A DNA stretch of 64,000 nucleotides. Origin: Conchiformibius kuhniae DSM 17694 (GTDB lineage: Bacteria; Pseudomonadota; Gammaproteobacteria; Burkholderiales; Neisseriaceae). The translations under genes and the position numbers were made by a program. This document shows positions 8,790 to 17,215 of the stretch, in pieces (the first letter of the stretch is position 1; every line of letters begins with the position of its first letter). Below the pieces are notes generated by a model. It worked only from the letters and a program-made list of their open reading frames with translations. It was not told the origin of the DNA and did no database searches. The stretch lies in contig NZ_AUAP01000002.1 in NCBI RefSeq assembly GCF_000428785.1, positions 1-64,000 on the forward strand, in the 5' to 3' direction.

Positions 8790-9057
8790 CACCGAACAGC
8801 AAATCGCCGCCGCACTGGCAGACCTTGCCCCCGAAGTGTTTCAATTGCGCGACGACAGCCACCTGCACATCGGACACGCCGGCAACCGTGGCGGCGGACA
8901 CTACGCCCTCACCGTTGTCAGCGCACAATTTGAAGGCATCGGGCGCGTGGCGCGGCAGCGCATGGTGCAACAACGGCTGGCAGCATGGTTTGCCAACGGA
9001 CGCATTCACGCACTTTCCGTTTCGGCGCAAACGCCTGCCGAGTTTTTTGGTTTATAA
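8782..9057 (+). CDS. bolA: BolA family protein
   Basis: A 91-residue BolA/IbaG-type protein. BolA proteins bind monothiol glutaredoxins with a shared 2Fe-2S cluster and can act as regulators. The conserved H-A-G-N-R-G-G-G-H-Y (residues 32-41), the helix RVARQRMVQQRL and the IHALSVSAQTPAEF ending are visible. The gene overlaps the yciI end by eight bases and shares its operon. Its stop codon TAA lies inside TATAAT (9053-9058), a likely -10 for the next gene. Confidence 0.9.
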   Translation: MTDTEQQIAAALADLAPEVFQLRDDSHLHIGHAGNRGGGHYALTVVSAQFEGIGRVARQRMVQQRLAAWFANGRIHALSVSAQTPAEFFGL

Positions 9058-9058
9058 T
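9053..9058 (+). promoter_or_regulatory. -10 element (TATAAT) for the parvulin gene
   Basis: A perfect TATAAT overlaps the bolA stop codon about 47 bases before the isomerase ATG. No strong -35 is visible at the right distance. Confidence 0.4.
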
Positions 9059-9104
9059 GGCGTGAATTTCAACAATTGACTGTGTTTAAAAAGAAAGGTC
9101 AGAC

Positions 9105-9986
9105 ATGAACAAAAAAACGCATCTGCGGGTGTTTGCGGCGCTCAGCCTGCTGTTGTCGGGCGCGGTGCTTGCCCAAACGGTGGTAACCGTAAACGGCACG
9201 CCCATCGACAGCAAAGACGTGGAACGCCGCGCCAAAATTTTCCAAGCCAACAGCAAAGGGCAGGTGCCGGACAGCCCCGCACTGCGCAGCGAAATCACCC
9301 GAGAACTGGTGGTGGAAGCGTTGGTTACTCAGGAAGCGCGGCGTTTGAAACTCGACCAGAGCGCGGATTTTAAAAACTTGGAAGCAGACGCGCTAAAAGA
9401 ACTCAAAGCCAAAGGTTTGGACAAAGACAAGGACTTCAAACAAAATTGGGCGGATTATCGAAATTTGCTGCTGATGCAGACCTACAGCCGCCATTTGGCA
9501 AAACAACGCCCGATTACCGAGCCGCAGCTTCGCAGCCAATACGAGCGCATCGCGCAGCATTTCCGCAACAGCGATGAAGTGCAATTGGGCTTGATTGTTA
9601 CCGACAAAGCCGCACAGGCGCAGGCCGCGCTGAAAGAGTTGGGCGCGAAGAAAAAATTTGCCGAAGTCGCCGCCAAATACAGTTTGCGCGCCGATGCCAA
9701 GCAAAACGGCGGCATTGACCCCGAATACGTCCCTTTAAAAAATTTGGCAGACCAAGAGCCGGAAATACACGCTGCCGTGTCGCCGCTTGCCAAAGGGCAA
9801 TACACCAAAACGCCGTTGAAAGACGGCAACATCAGCCTGATTCTGTATGTGAACGACAGACGCAAAGTCCAATTGCCCCCGTTTGAACGGCTGAAGGGCG
9901 ATATTGAGGAAAGTCTGCATCAGGCACAGTTGGACGAGGCGGTGGACGAATTGGGGCGCAAGGCCAAAATCGTTCCTGCCAAATAA
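9105..9986 (+). CDS. Periplasmic parvulin-type peptidyl-prolyl isomerase
   Basis: 293 residues. A signal peptide (1-23, ending AVLA/QT) precedes a SurA/PrsA-type N-terminal chaperone segment that begins VVTVNGTPIDSKDVE. A PpiC rotamase domain lies at about residues 150-250 (EVQLGLIVTDKAAQAQAALKEL, then FAEVAAKYS and GGIDPEYVP). It likely assists folding of outer-membrane or secreted proteins in the periplasm. AAAGG at 9093-9097 precedes ATG 9105. A perfect 12-bp-stem terminator follows at 10045-10080. Confidence 0.9.
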   Translation: MNKKTHLRVFAALSLLLSGAVLAQTVVTVNGTPIDSKDVERRAKIFQANSKGQVPDSPALRSEITRELVVEALVTQEARRLKLDQSADFKNLEADALKELKAKGLDKDKDFKQNWADYRNLLLMQTYSRHLAKQRPITEPQLRSQYERIAQHFRNSDEVQLGLIVTDKAAQAQAALKELGAKKKFAEVAAKYSLRADAKQNGGIDPEYVPLKNLADQEPEIHAAVSPLAKGQYTKTPLKDGNISLILYVNDRRKVQLPPFERLKGDIEESLHQAQLDEAVDELGRKAKIVPAK

Positions 9987-10044
9987 TCGGGCGGTGCGCG
10001 TCATGGCGTTGGCGGTGATGGCGTGTGTGAAGCTGCTTGGTATG

Positions 10045-10080
10045 CCGTACAACAGCCTGTGCTGTTGTACGGTTTGTTTG
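10045..10080 (+). terminator. Intrinsic terminator after the parvulin gene
   Basis: CCGTACAACAGC (10045-10056) and GCTGTTGTACGG (10061-10072) form a perfect 12-bp stem with a CTGT loop, followed by TTTGTTTG. Confidence 0.9.
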
Positions 10081-10110
10081 TCTTGACCGTATTGTCCGGA
10101 GGAACCGTTG

Positions 10111-11276
10111 GTGAGCAAGCCCCATACATTGATTTTGCCCGTGTCGATTTTGATTGCTTGGCAGCAGGCGGCGCAGGCGCAGTCTGCCGGTGCGGAACAA
10201 ACGCCGCAGCCGCAAGGCGTGCAAAGCTGTACGTCTTTGAAAAACCGAAGTTTGCGTTTGGATTGTTTCGACCGTCTGTTTGCCGATACCGAAGTGGCGG
10301 GCGAAACGCCCGCCCCCGAAGCCGCCGCCGTGTCGCCGCCTTTGGAAAACCTGCACAAAAGTCCGCTTGATTTGGCGCAAAGCTATATTGCCAGCAAAGA
10401 AAGCCGCAGTCCGCAAATTGTGTTGGCGGAAAAAGCGATGCCCGCGCCCGCCGCCGAGCGCACGCCTTTGAGCGAGCTGTACGATTTGGACGAAAACAGC
10501 GCGGACGGTTTGTTGAGCATTCGCGAACACCACCCCACCTACATCATGCCCGCGTGGTACAACAGCAGCCCCAATTACCGCCCAGTGTCGCCCACGCGGG
10601 GCAGGGCGGTGAACGAAATCCAGTCGCAGCAGAAGCGGAAACCAAGCTGCAAATTTCGTTCAAAACCAAGCTGATGGAAGATGTGTTCAAAACCCGTGCC
10701 GATGTGTGGTTCGGCTACACCCAGCAATCGAATTGGCAGATTTTCAATCAGGGGCGCAAGTCCGCGCCTTTCCGCAACACCGATTATATGCCCGAGTTTT
10801 TCATCACCCAGCCGGTGCGGGCGGTTTTGCCGTTCGGCGGAAACCTGAGAATGCTCGGCGCGGGCATCGTGCATCAGTCCAACGGGCAGAGCCGTCCGCT
10901 TTCGCGCTCGTGGAACCGTGCCTATGTGATGGCGGGCGCGGAATGGGACAAATTGAGCATCATACCGCGCTGGTGGGCGCGGGTGGACAAAAAAGGCGAT
11001 GAAGACGACAATCCCGACATCGGGCGTTATCTGGGCTACGGCGATTTGAAAATCGCTTACCGTTTCAACGACAAGCAAAGCCTCACGTCCACTTTGCGCT
11101 ACAATCCGCGCCGCGGGCGCGGCGGCGTGCAGGTGGATTACGCCTTTCCCCTGAAGGGCAAACTCAAAGCCTATGTGCAGGGCTTTCACGGCTACGGCGA
11201 AAACTTGAGCGATTACAACCACAAACAAACGGGCATCGGCATCGGGCTGATGTTTCAGGATTGGGACGGTATTTGA
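10111..11276 (+). pseudogene. pldA: Outer-membrane phospholipase A, frameshifted
   Basis: The two halves of PldA lie in different frames. Frame one (GTG 10111, GGAGG at 10098-10102) encodes a signal peptide and N-terminal region through YNSSPNYRPVSPTRG. The rest, from AETKLQISFKTKLMEDVFKTRADVWFGYTQ to the C-terminus GIGIGLMFQDWDGI, is in the frame one base over. The catalytic H-Q-S-N-G-Q-S segment and the NPR...GVQVDYAFP beta strands are intact. The switch falls around 10630-10635 (CAGAAGCGG); a single missing base there restores about 388 residues, the normal size. It is either a true pseudogene or a sequencing error, because the downstream frame shows no further decay. Confidence 0.85.
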
Positions 11277-11320
11277 ACGGGGCAGGGCGGCACGCGTCTG
11301 CACGGGCGGCGGAAAACGGG

Positions 11321-11326
11321 TATAAT
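11321..11326 (+). promoter_or_regulatory. -10 element (TATAAT) before the DUF502 gene
   Basis: GGGTATAAT lies about 45 bases upstream of ATG 11372. It sits inside a small CGGGT...ACCCG hairpin followed by CTTTT that could also end the pldA transcript. Confidence 0.4.
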
Positions 11327-11371
11327 CACCCGCTTTTCCGCATGGCAACACAATAAGAGAATCCGCACACT

Positions 11372-12037
11372 ATGGCAAACGACACTTCGGGTTTGGGCAT
11401 CGGCAAGGCCGTGAAAAAATATCTGATTACCGGCATTTTGGTGTGGCTGCCGATTGCCGTAACCGTGTGGGTGCTGACCTACATCGTCAATATGGGCGAC
11501 CGTCTGATTCACCTGATTCCCGCACAATGGCAGCCTGCCAAATACATCGGTTTCAGCTTTCCGGGCATGGGCGTGCTGGTGGCAACCGTATTGTTGTTCA
11601 TTACCGGCATTTTTGCCGCCAACGTGTTGGGGCGGAAAATCTTGGAAGGCTGGGATTCGGTGCTGGGGCGCATTCCCGTGGTCAAATCCATTTATTCCAG
11701 CGTGAAAAAGGTTTCCGAATCCTTGCTGTCGGACAACAGCCGTTCGTTTAAAACGCCCGTACTCGTGCCGTTTCCGCAGCGCGATATTTGGACGATTGCC
11801 TTTATTTCAGGCAGCCTGCCGCAAGCGGTGGCGGACGCGCTGCCCGATGAAAACTATGTTTCCGTGTATGTTCCGACCACGCCCAATCCCACGGGCGGCT
11901 ACTACATCATGGTGCGCCAAAGCGATATCCGCGAACTGGACATGAGCGTGGACGAAGCCTTGAAATACATTATTTCGCTGGGTATGGTCGTGCCGGAATC
12001 GCTGCCGCTCAAAATCCACGTTAAGGAAGTACAATGA
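11372..12037 (+). CDS. DUF502 family membrane protein
   Basis: 221 residues. Two membrane helices lie near residues 16-38 and 66-90, followed by a soluble domain carrying the DUF502 signature LGRIPVVKSIYSSVKKVSE and VPTTPNPTGGYY. The family is widespread next to aspS in beta-proteobacteria; its function is unknown. An uptake sequence (11806-11817) lies within the coding sequence. The stop overlaps the DUF29 start (ATGA at 12034), indicating translational coupling. Confidence 0.88.
   Translation: MANDTSGLGIGKAVKKYLITGILVWLPIAVTVWVLTYIVNMGDRLIHLIPAQWQPAKYIGFSFPGMGVLVATVLLFITGIFAANVLGRKILEGWDSVLGRIPVVKSIYSSVKKVSESLLSDNSRSFKTPVLVPFPQRDIWTIAFISGSLPQAVADALPDENYVSVYVPTTPNPTGGYYIMVRQSDIRELDMSVDEALKYIISLGMVVPESLPLKIHVKEVQ
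11806..11817 (-). repeat. DNA uptake sequence (AGGCTGCCTGAA)
   Basis: A perfect 12-mer on the minus strand inside the DUF502 gene. Neisseriaceae take up DNA carrying such motifs preferentially through type IV pili. Confidence 0.75.
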
Positions 12038-12465
12038 ACCAATATCATCAAGACCTTGCCGCATGGGCAGCGCATCAGGCAGCCCTGCTCAAAGCGGGCA
12101 GAATGCAGGATTTGGACGTTGAAAACCTGATTGAAGAAATGGAAGCCATGAGTCGCAAAGAACACCGCGAACTGTTCAACCGCATGATTGTTTTGATTGC
12201 CCATTTGCTGAAATGGCAGTACCAGCCTACGCATCGCGGCATGAGTTGGCGACAAACCATTTTCAACCAGCGCAACGAAATCAGCGATTTGATTGAAGAT
12301 TCTCCCAGCCTTGCCAATCATTTTGACGATGCCGAATGGCTGAATAAGGCTTGGCGGCGCGGCGTGCAGCAGGCGGAAACCGAAACGGGCATCAAAACCC
12401 TGCCGCAACAACCGGTTTGGACAATCGCCGAAATCCGCGAAAAGGATTTTTTTGAACAGGAATAA
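12034..12465 (+). CDS. DUF29 family protein
   Basis: 143 residues with the DUF29 pattern: YHQDLAAWAAHQAALLKAGRMQDLD, then NLIEEMEAMSRKEHRELFNR, LLKWQYQP and SWRQTIFNQRNEI. The protein is helical, soluble and of unknown function; the family is common in cyanobacteria and patchy in proteobacteria. It overlaps DUF502 by four bases. Between this conserved pair and aspS sits the foreign-looking mrr gene. Confidence 0.85.
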   Translation: MNQYHQDLAAWAAHQAALLKAGRMQDLDVENLIEEMEAMSRKEHRELFNRMIVLIAHLLKWQYQPTHRGMSWRQTIFNQRNEISDLIEDSPSLANHFDDAEWLNKAWRRGVQQAETETGIKTLPQQPVWTIAEIREKDFFEQE

Positions 12466-12470
12466 GTTTC

Positions 12471-12482
12471 AGGCTGCCTGAA
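12471..12482 (+). repeat. DNA uptake sequence, near-palindromic copy before mrr
   Basis: TTTCAGGCTGCCTGAAA is palindromic apart from its centre. It reads AGGCTGCCTGAA on the plus strand and AGGCAGCCTGAA, the Kingella-type dialect as I recall it, on the minus strand. It lies between the DUF29 stop and the mrr start. Confidence 0.7.
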
Positions 12483-12502
12483 ACTACAAACGGATACCCA
12501 TC

Positions 12503-13417
12503 ATGCCCTTGCCTCATAACAATGAACTGCGCCGTCCTATTTTGAAATTACTATCAGATGGTCAGTTATGGCGCAAATCCCAACTGATTGAGCCGTTGGC
12601 ACAGCATTTTAATTTAAATGAAGACGAAAGGAATGCCGAATATCCATCGGGTAACGGCAATATTTTTGCAGATAAAATTTCATGGGTATTAAGTTATCAT
12701 GCTTTGACAGGTTTACTGTTACGCCCCAAACGTGGTGTTTACCAAATTAGTGAATTAGGGAAAGCATATGCTGTAAAAAGTGATGCTGAGATTGTTGCTT
12801 TTGTAAAAGAACAAATGGCATTGCGTAATAAAGACACAAAAACTGAAAATTTTGATGAGGTTGAACCCAATTTGGATCCAAGGGAACAATTGGAACAATC
12901 CTTTCGCATTATTCGTCAAGCTGTTTATGATGAAATTTTAGAGACCATTATCAGTAAAACAGCGAATGCTTTTGAAAAATTAGTGATTGATTTGCTTAAA
13001 CATATGGGTTATGGCGGTAAAGTAGAAAAATCAGCTATCGTAACCAAACAAAGTCGTGATGGCGGTATTGACGGGGAAATTCGTGAAGATGTATTGGGCT
13101 TGGGGCGTATTTTTATTCAAGCGAAACGCTACCAACATCATGAAACCATCGGTCGTCCGGCTATTCAAACATTTGCGGGCGCAATCAATCCGCAAGATAA
13201 AGGTGTATTTATTACTACCGCACGATACTCAAAAGATGCGCTTGAATATGCACAAAATCGCTCCAGTCCACGTTTGGTTTTGATTGATGGACAACAATTG
13301 GCAGAATACATTTACCATTATGGTCTGGGTATGCAAACCGAACAAATATTCAGCATTAAAAAACTGGATAGTGATTTTTGGGACGAAATGCCCGATGATA
13401 TGCAAAAGGGAAAATAA
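12503..13417 (+). CDS. mrr: Mrr-type restriction endonuclease
   Basis: 304 residues. The N-terminal winged-helix Mrr_N domain (about 1-95, ISWVLSYHALTGLLLRPKRGVYQISELGKAY) is followed by a PD-(D/E)xK nuclease domain (about 150-285). Catalytic features are visible: FEKLVIDLLKHMGY, S-R-D-G-G-I-D-G (catalytic Asp) and IFIQAKRY (Q-x-K). Mrr cuts DNA with foreign methylation. Its codons are clearly AT-richer than those of the flanking genes, and uptake sequences lie on both sides (12471, 13423), suggesting acquisition by transformation. No methyltransferase accompanies it, as expected for a type IV enzyme. Confidence 0.92.
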   Translation: MPLPHNNELRRPILKLLSDGQLWRKSQLIEPLAQHFNLNEDERNAEYPSGNGNIFADKISWVLSYHALTGLLLRPKRGVYQISELGKAYAVKSDAEIVAFVKEQMALRNKDTKTENFDEVEPNLDPREQLEQSFRIIRQAVYDEILETIISKTANAFEKLVIDLLKHMGYGGKVEKSAIVTKQSRDGGIDGEIREDVLGLGRIFIQAKRYQHHETIGRPAIQTFAGAINPQDKGVFITTARYSKDALEYAQNRSSPRLVLIDGQQLAEYIYHYGLGMQTEQIFSIKKLDSDFWDEMPDDMQKGK

Positions 13418-13422
13418 CTTTC

Positions 13423-13434
13423 AGGCTACCTGAA
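13423..13434 (+). repeat. Uptake-sequence variant AGGCTACCTGAA after mrr
   Basis: TTTCAGG-CTA-CCTGAAA directly after the mrr stop can fold as a weak terminator hairpin. The variant with A at position six is, as I recall it, the Eikenella dialect, unlike the AGGCTGCCTGAA copies elsewhere. Confidence 0.6.
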
Positions 13435-13467
13435 AATAAATTGATTACTGATTAACAAGGAAAAACT

Positions 13468-15276
13468 ATGCGTACCAACTACTGCGGTCTGATTGACGAA
13501 CAGTACCTCGACCAAACCGTAACCGTCAAAGGCTGGGTGCACCGCCGCCGCGACCACGGCGGAGTGATTTTTATTGACCTGCGCGACCGCGAAGGCACGG
13601 TGCAAGTGGTCATCGACCCCGACACCCCCGAAGCCTTTGCCGCCGCCGATGCCTCGCGCAGCGAATTTGTGTTAAGCATCACCGGCCGCGTGCGCCGCCG
13701 TCCCGAAGGCACGGAAAACCCGAAAATGGTGTCCGGCAAAATTGAAATTCTGGGCAAAGAAATTGAAGTTTTAAACGCCGCCGCCACCCCGCCCTTCCCG
13801 ATTGACGAAGAAAACATCAGCGAAAACGTGCGCTTAACCCACCGCGTGATTGACCTGCGCCGTCCGCAGATGCAGCACAATCTGCGCCTGCGCTACCAAG
13901 TGGCGATGGGCGTGCGCCGTTATCTGGACGCGCAGGGCTTTATTGACATTGAAACGCCCGTGCTGACCCGCTCCACCCCCGAAGGTGCGCGCGATTATCT
14001 CGTCCCCAGCCGCGTTCACCCCGGCGAATTTTTCGCGCTGCCGCAGTCGCCGCAGTTGTTCAAACAACTGCTGATGGTAGCGGGTTTTGACCGTTACTAT
14101 CAGATTACCAAATGTTTCCGCGATGAAGATTTGCGTGCCGACCGCCAGCCTGAATTTACCCAGATTGACTTGGAAACGTCTTTCTTGGGCGAAAACGAAA
14201 TTATGGACATCACCGAAGGCATGGCAAAACAGGTGTTTCAAGACGCTTTGGGCGTGGATTTGGGCGAATTTCCGCGCATGCCGTTCCGCGAAGCCATGTT
14301 CCGCTACGGCTCGGACAAGCCCGATTTGCGCGTGAGCCTGCAATTTACCGAGCTGACCGATGTGATGAAAAGCGAGGAATTTAAGGTGTTCCGCGCGGCG
14401 GCGGATTTGAAAGACGGGCGCGTGGTCGCCTTGCGCGTGCCGAAAGGCGCGAAGCTCAGCCGCAAAGACATTGACGAATATACCAAATTTGTCGGCATTT
14501 ACGGCGCGAAAGGTTTGGCGTACATCAAAGTAAACGATGTGTCCAACATCAGCAACGGCGAGGATAGCGGTTTGCAGTCGCCGATTGTGAAATTCCTGTC
14601 CGAAGGCTGCCTGAAAACCATTATCGAGCGCACGGGCGCGGAAAACGGCGATTTGATTTTCTTCGGCGCGGACAAGGCGAAAACCGTCAATGAAGCCATC
14701 GGCGCGTTGCGGGTGAAAATCGGCCACGAACACGGCGCGGCGGACGGTTATTTTGTCGATGAATGGAAACCGCTTTGGGTGGTGGATTTCCCGATGTTTG
14801 AATACGATGAGGAAAACCAACGCTTTGCGGCGATGCACCACCCGTTTACTTCGCCGAAACAGGGTCATGAGGATTTGATGGAAAGCGACCCCGAAAACTG
14901 TCTTGCCCGCGCCTACGATATGGTGTTGAACGGCTGGGAAATCGGCGGCGGCTCAATCCGTATCCACCGCGCCGATATTCAGGAAAAAGTGTTCGCCGCG
15001 CTGAACATCACGCCCGAAGAGCAACAGGAAAAATTCGGTTTCCTGCTGGACAATCTGAAATACGGTGCGCCGCCGCACGGCGGTTTGGCGTTCGGTCTCG
15101 ACCGTTTGGTAACGCTGATGGCGGGTGCGGAGTCGATTCGTGATGTGATTGCCTTCCCGAAAACGCAACGCGCCCAATGTCTGCTCACCAACGCGCCGAA
15201 TGCGGTGGACGACAAGCAGTTGCGCGAACTGGGTTTGCGTTTGCGCCAAAAAGCGGCGGAAAATAAAGAAGCGTAA
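13468..15276 (+). CDS. aspS: Aspartyl-tRNA synthetase
   Basis: 602 residues, the normal bacterial length. The N-terminal OB-fold anticodon-binding domain (about 1-110: [24 protein letters not shown]) precedes the class II catalytic core. Motif 2 is visible as [18 protein letters not shown] (about 214-231), the bacterial GAD insertion lies at about 290-410, and motif 3 appears as [16 protein letters not shown] (about 531-546). An uptake sequence lies at 14604-14615. The gene ends at a terminator shared with the convergent membrane protein gene. Whether it is discriminating or also charges tRNA-Asn is not decided, but the presence of gatCAB here makes the non-discriminating form likely. Confidence 0.97.
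   Translation: MRTNYCGLIDEQYLDQTVTVKGWVHRRRDHGGVIFIDLRDREGTVQVVIDPDTPEAFAAADASRSEFVLSITGRVRRRPEGTENPKMVSGKIEILGKEIEVLNAAATPPFPIDEENISENVRLTHRVIDLRRPQMQHNLRLRYQVAMGVRRYLDAQGFIDIETPVLTRSTPEGARDYLVPSRVHPGEFFALPQSPQLFKQLLMVAGFDRYYQITKCFRDEDLRADRQPEFTQIDLETSFLGENEIMDITEGMAKQVFQDALGVDLGEFPRMPFREAMFRYGSDKPDLRVSLQFTELTDVMKSEEFKVFRAAADLKDGRVVALRVPKGAKLSRKDIDEYTKFVGIYGAKGLAYIKVNDVSNISNGEDSGLQSPIVKFLSEGCLKTIIERTGAENGDLIFFGADKAKTVNEAIGALRVKIGHEHGAADGYFVDEWKPLWVVDFPMFEYDEENQRFAAMHHPFTSPKQGHEDLMESDPENCLARAYDMVLNGWEIGGGSIRIHRADIQEKVFAALNITPEEQQEKFGFLLDNLKYGAPPHGGLAFGLDRLVTLMAGAESIRDVIAFPKTQRAQCLLTNAPNAVDDKQLRELGLRLRQKAAENKEA
14604..14615 (+). repeat. DNA uptake sequence inside aspS
   Basis: A perfect AGGCTGCCTGAA, translated as part of SEGCLKTI. 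Confidence 0.75.
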
Positions 15277-15317
15277 AACGCGCCGCGTCCGATGCCCCTT
15301 GCTGTAGGCGTGGCGGC

Positions 15318-15352
15318 AAAACGGCTTGACATATGGTCAAGCCGTTTTTTTA
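15318..15352. terminator. Bidirectional terminator shared by aspS and the convergent gene
   Basis: AAAACGGCTTGAC (15318-15330) pairs with GTCAAGCCGTTTT (15336-15348) around ATATG, followed by TTTTTA. On the minus strand the same bases contain the TAA stop (15350-15352) of the convergent gene. Confidence 0.92.
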
Positions 15353-16123
15353 TAGGAAAAACAAGATGCGTTTGATGCGGTAAAACTGTTTGGGGTCGGC
15401 AAATTCGTTCAGCTCGACAAAGCGGCACAGCAGGCGGAAGTTTGCCACTTTGTCCAAGCCGGTGGCGGCAGACGGGCGCAAGCGGGCGTGGCCTTTTTTG
15501 TTTTTGGCGTAGATTTTTAATTTGCCGTTGGTGATGCTGATTTTTGCCAGTTCGCGGCGCGGCAGTGTGGTTTTGCCTACGGTGATGTGTTGGCGGCTCA
15601 GTTGTACTGCGCCAAAATCCAGTGTTTCATCGGCGTCGTAGATTTGGTTGAGGATGTGCAGGGCGTGGTCGAGCAGGTATTGTTCAATCAGGCGGATGAT
15701 TTTTTCGTTTTGGCGGAAGGCGGGCGGCAGGTGGTAATGGCTGTTTTCGTCTTCTAGGGTAACGGCGGTGTGCCTGCCGATGGTGGCGGTCAGCAGCCCG
15801 TAGCGCCAACGGGCGGCGTACAGGCGCATATAGGGGCTGAAGAAGATGGTTTGTTTGCTGAAAAAGCGTTTTTGTACCAGTGCGTTGCTGTAGGCATCGA
15901 TGCGGGTGAACAGGAAGTTCAGCAGCAGGGCGACTATGAGTGTGAGCAGCAGGGCGCCGATGGCGATTTGGTTGCCGGTGAGGTTGTCGATGTTGCCCCG
16001 TGCGGCAAGCAGGAACAGGGCAACGGGGGCAAGGATAATCAGGGTCCAGCCGGTCAGGCGCAGGTGCGATTTGCCGGTGCTGAAGCGGAATTCGCCGAGC
16101 GGCGGTTGCGTGGGGTGGGTCAT
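15350..16123 (-). CDS. Membrane protein of unknown function with two N-terminal helices
   Basis: 257 residues. Two hydrophobic helices lie at about 24-42 and 53-72, followed by a mostly polar domain of alternating strands (VGKTTLPRRELAKISITNGKLKIYAKNKKG) that resembles PH-like domains of bacterial membrane proteins; DUF6585 is a possible match but I cannot confirm it. The conserved-looking end PKQFYRIKRILFFL finishes within the terminator stem. It lies 18 bp after the 333-residue membrane protein and likely belongs to the same transcript as that gene and the M61 peptidase. Confidence 0.6.
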   Translation of the reverse strand: MTHPTQPPLGEFRFSTGKSHLRLTGWTLIILAPVALFLLAARGNIDNLTGNQIAIGALLLTLIVALLLNFLFTRIDAYSNALVQKRFFSKQTIFFSPYMRLYAARWRYGLLTATIGRHTAVTLEDENSHYHLPPAFRQNEKIIRLIEQYLLDHALHILNQIYDADETLDFGAVQLSRQHITVGKTTLPRRELAKISITNGKLKIYAKNKKGHARLRPSAATGLDKVANFRLLCRFVELNEFADPKQFYRIKRILFFL

Positions 16124-16141
16124 GATGCAAAGCGGAAGGAA

Positions 16142-17143
16142 TCAGTCTTGTGCGGGGGCGCGGCGGGCGCGGTACAGGACGTTGCCGATGCCGGCTGCCG
16201 ATACCAGCAGCACCACTGCCAGTGCGGCGCGGCGGTCAATCGCGCTGCCGTGTTCAAACAGGCGGTCGCTCAAGTTCAGCAGCAGCTTGAAGCAGGCGAA
16301 AAACAATAAGACGACCAGTGGTTTTTCCCATGCCGTGCCGTATTGTTGTACGGCTTCGGGGCGGGCGTACAGGGTGTGTGTGCCGAGCAGGGCGCACAAC
16401 AGGGCGCTGCACACGGGGGCAAATTGTCCGGAAAACGCCCAAGCGGCGGGCAGGGCTTGCAGCAGCAGCCATGCGCCCGTCCATGCGGCTGCTGCCGAAC
16501 AGCTTGCCAGTATGGTCAGGGTGGGGGCGTTGGGCAGGGGGTGGCGGGCGCGGGTCGGGCAGACGTCGGGAAAATCGCGGCGGGCTTGCCGCAGGGCGGC
16601 GGGGGCGAGCCACAGTTTGCGTCCGTGCAGTTGCGGCCAAACGGGAAACCAACGGTGCAGCAGGGTGCGGGCTTGGCGTTCGGTGCGTGCGTGGTCGGGG
16701 CGTTCGGCGTGTTCGAGCAGCCGCCACGCGGTGTAGCCGCCAAATGCCGCAAGCAGCAGGTGCAGCACGGGCGCGGCGAAAGTGTCGGCAAGGGCGGTCA
16801 GGGCGCACAATAGCGGCAACAGCCCCGCCACCGCCGCCAAGGCGCAACAACGCATGTGCCTGCCCAATGTGTCGGGCAGCTTGAAGCGCGCGGCGGCGCG
16901 GTGCAAATAGGGAACGTAGGCGCACAGCCAAATTTTGGCAAACACATAGGTGGCAAAAAAACCCGTGCCGCTTTCGACATCGTGCAGCAGCCACAAACCG
17001 CCGGCAAACGCGGCGGGCAGCAGCCACAGCAGCGACCATGCCAACGTGTTGCGCCGCCATATCACCGGCAAACCGTTGCGGTGCAGATACAGCTCGAGTG
17101 CCAATGCCAAGGCGGGCAGCAGCAAAGCGGCAACGGCGCTCAT
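16142..17143 (-). CDS. Polytopic membrane protein of unknown function
   Basis: 333 residues, very rich in Ala and Leu, with about seven or eight predicted helices (for example 1-18, 31-53, 62-78, 102-140, 210-235, 239-258, 273-290, 305-322). A positively charged loop (about 148-205, RTERQARTLLHRWFPVWPQL) separates two groups of helices. I do not recognise a family. It sits between an M61 peptidase (72 bp upstream) and another membrane protein (18 bp downstream). Base composition matches the genome. Confidence 0.6.
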   Translation of the reverse strand: MSAVAALLLPALALALELYLHRNGLPVIWRRNTLAWSLLWLLPAAFAGGLWLLHDVESGTGFFATYVFAKIWLCAYVPYLHRAAARFKLPDTLGRHMRCCALAAVAGLLPLLCALTALADTFAAPVLHLLLAAFGGYTAWRLLEHAERPDHARTERQARTLLHRWFPVWPQLHGRKLWLAPAALRQARRDFPDVCPTRARHPLPNAPTLTILASCSAAAAWTGAWLLLQALPAAWAFSGQFAPVCSALLCALLGTHTLYARPEAVQQYGTAWEKPLVVLLFFACFKLLLNLSDRLFEHGSAIDRRAALAVVLLVSAAGIGNVLYRARRAPAQD

Positions 17144-17215
17144 GCGCGTTCTCCGGCGGGGTAGGGGGCGGACATAGGGGCTTTCAAAAAAACAAAACCG
17201 CCATTTTAACCGAAA

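Noticed and set aside
12503..13417. Complete restriction-modification system
   Set aside because: Only an Mrr-type nuclease is present; no methyltransferase or specificity gene lies next to it.
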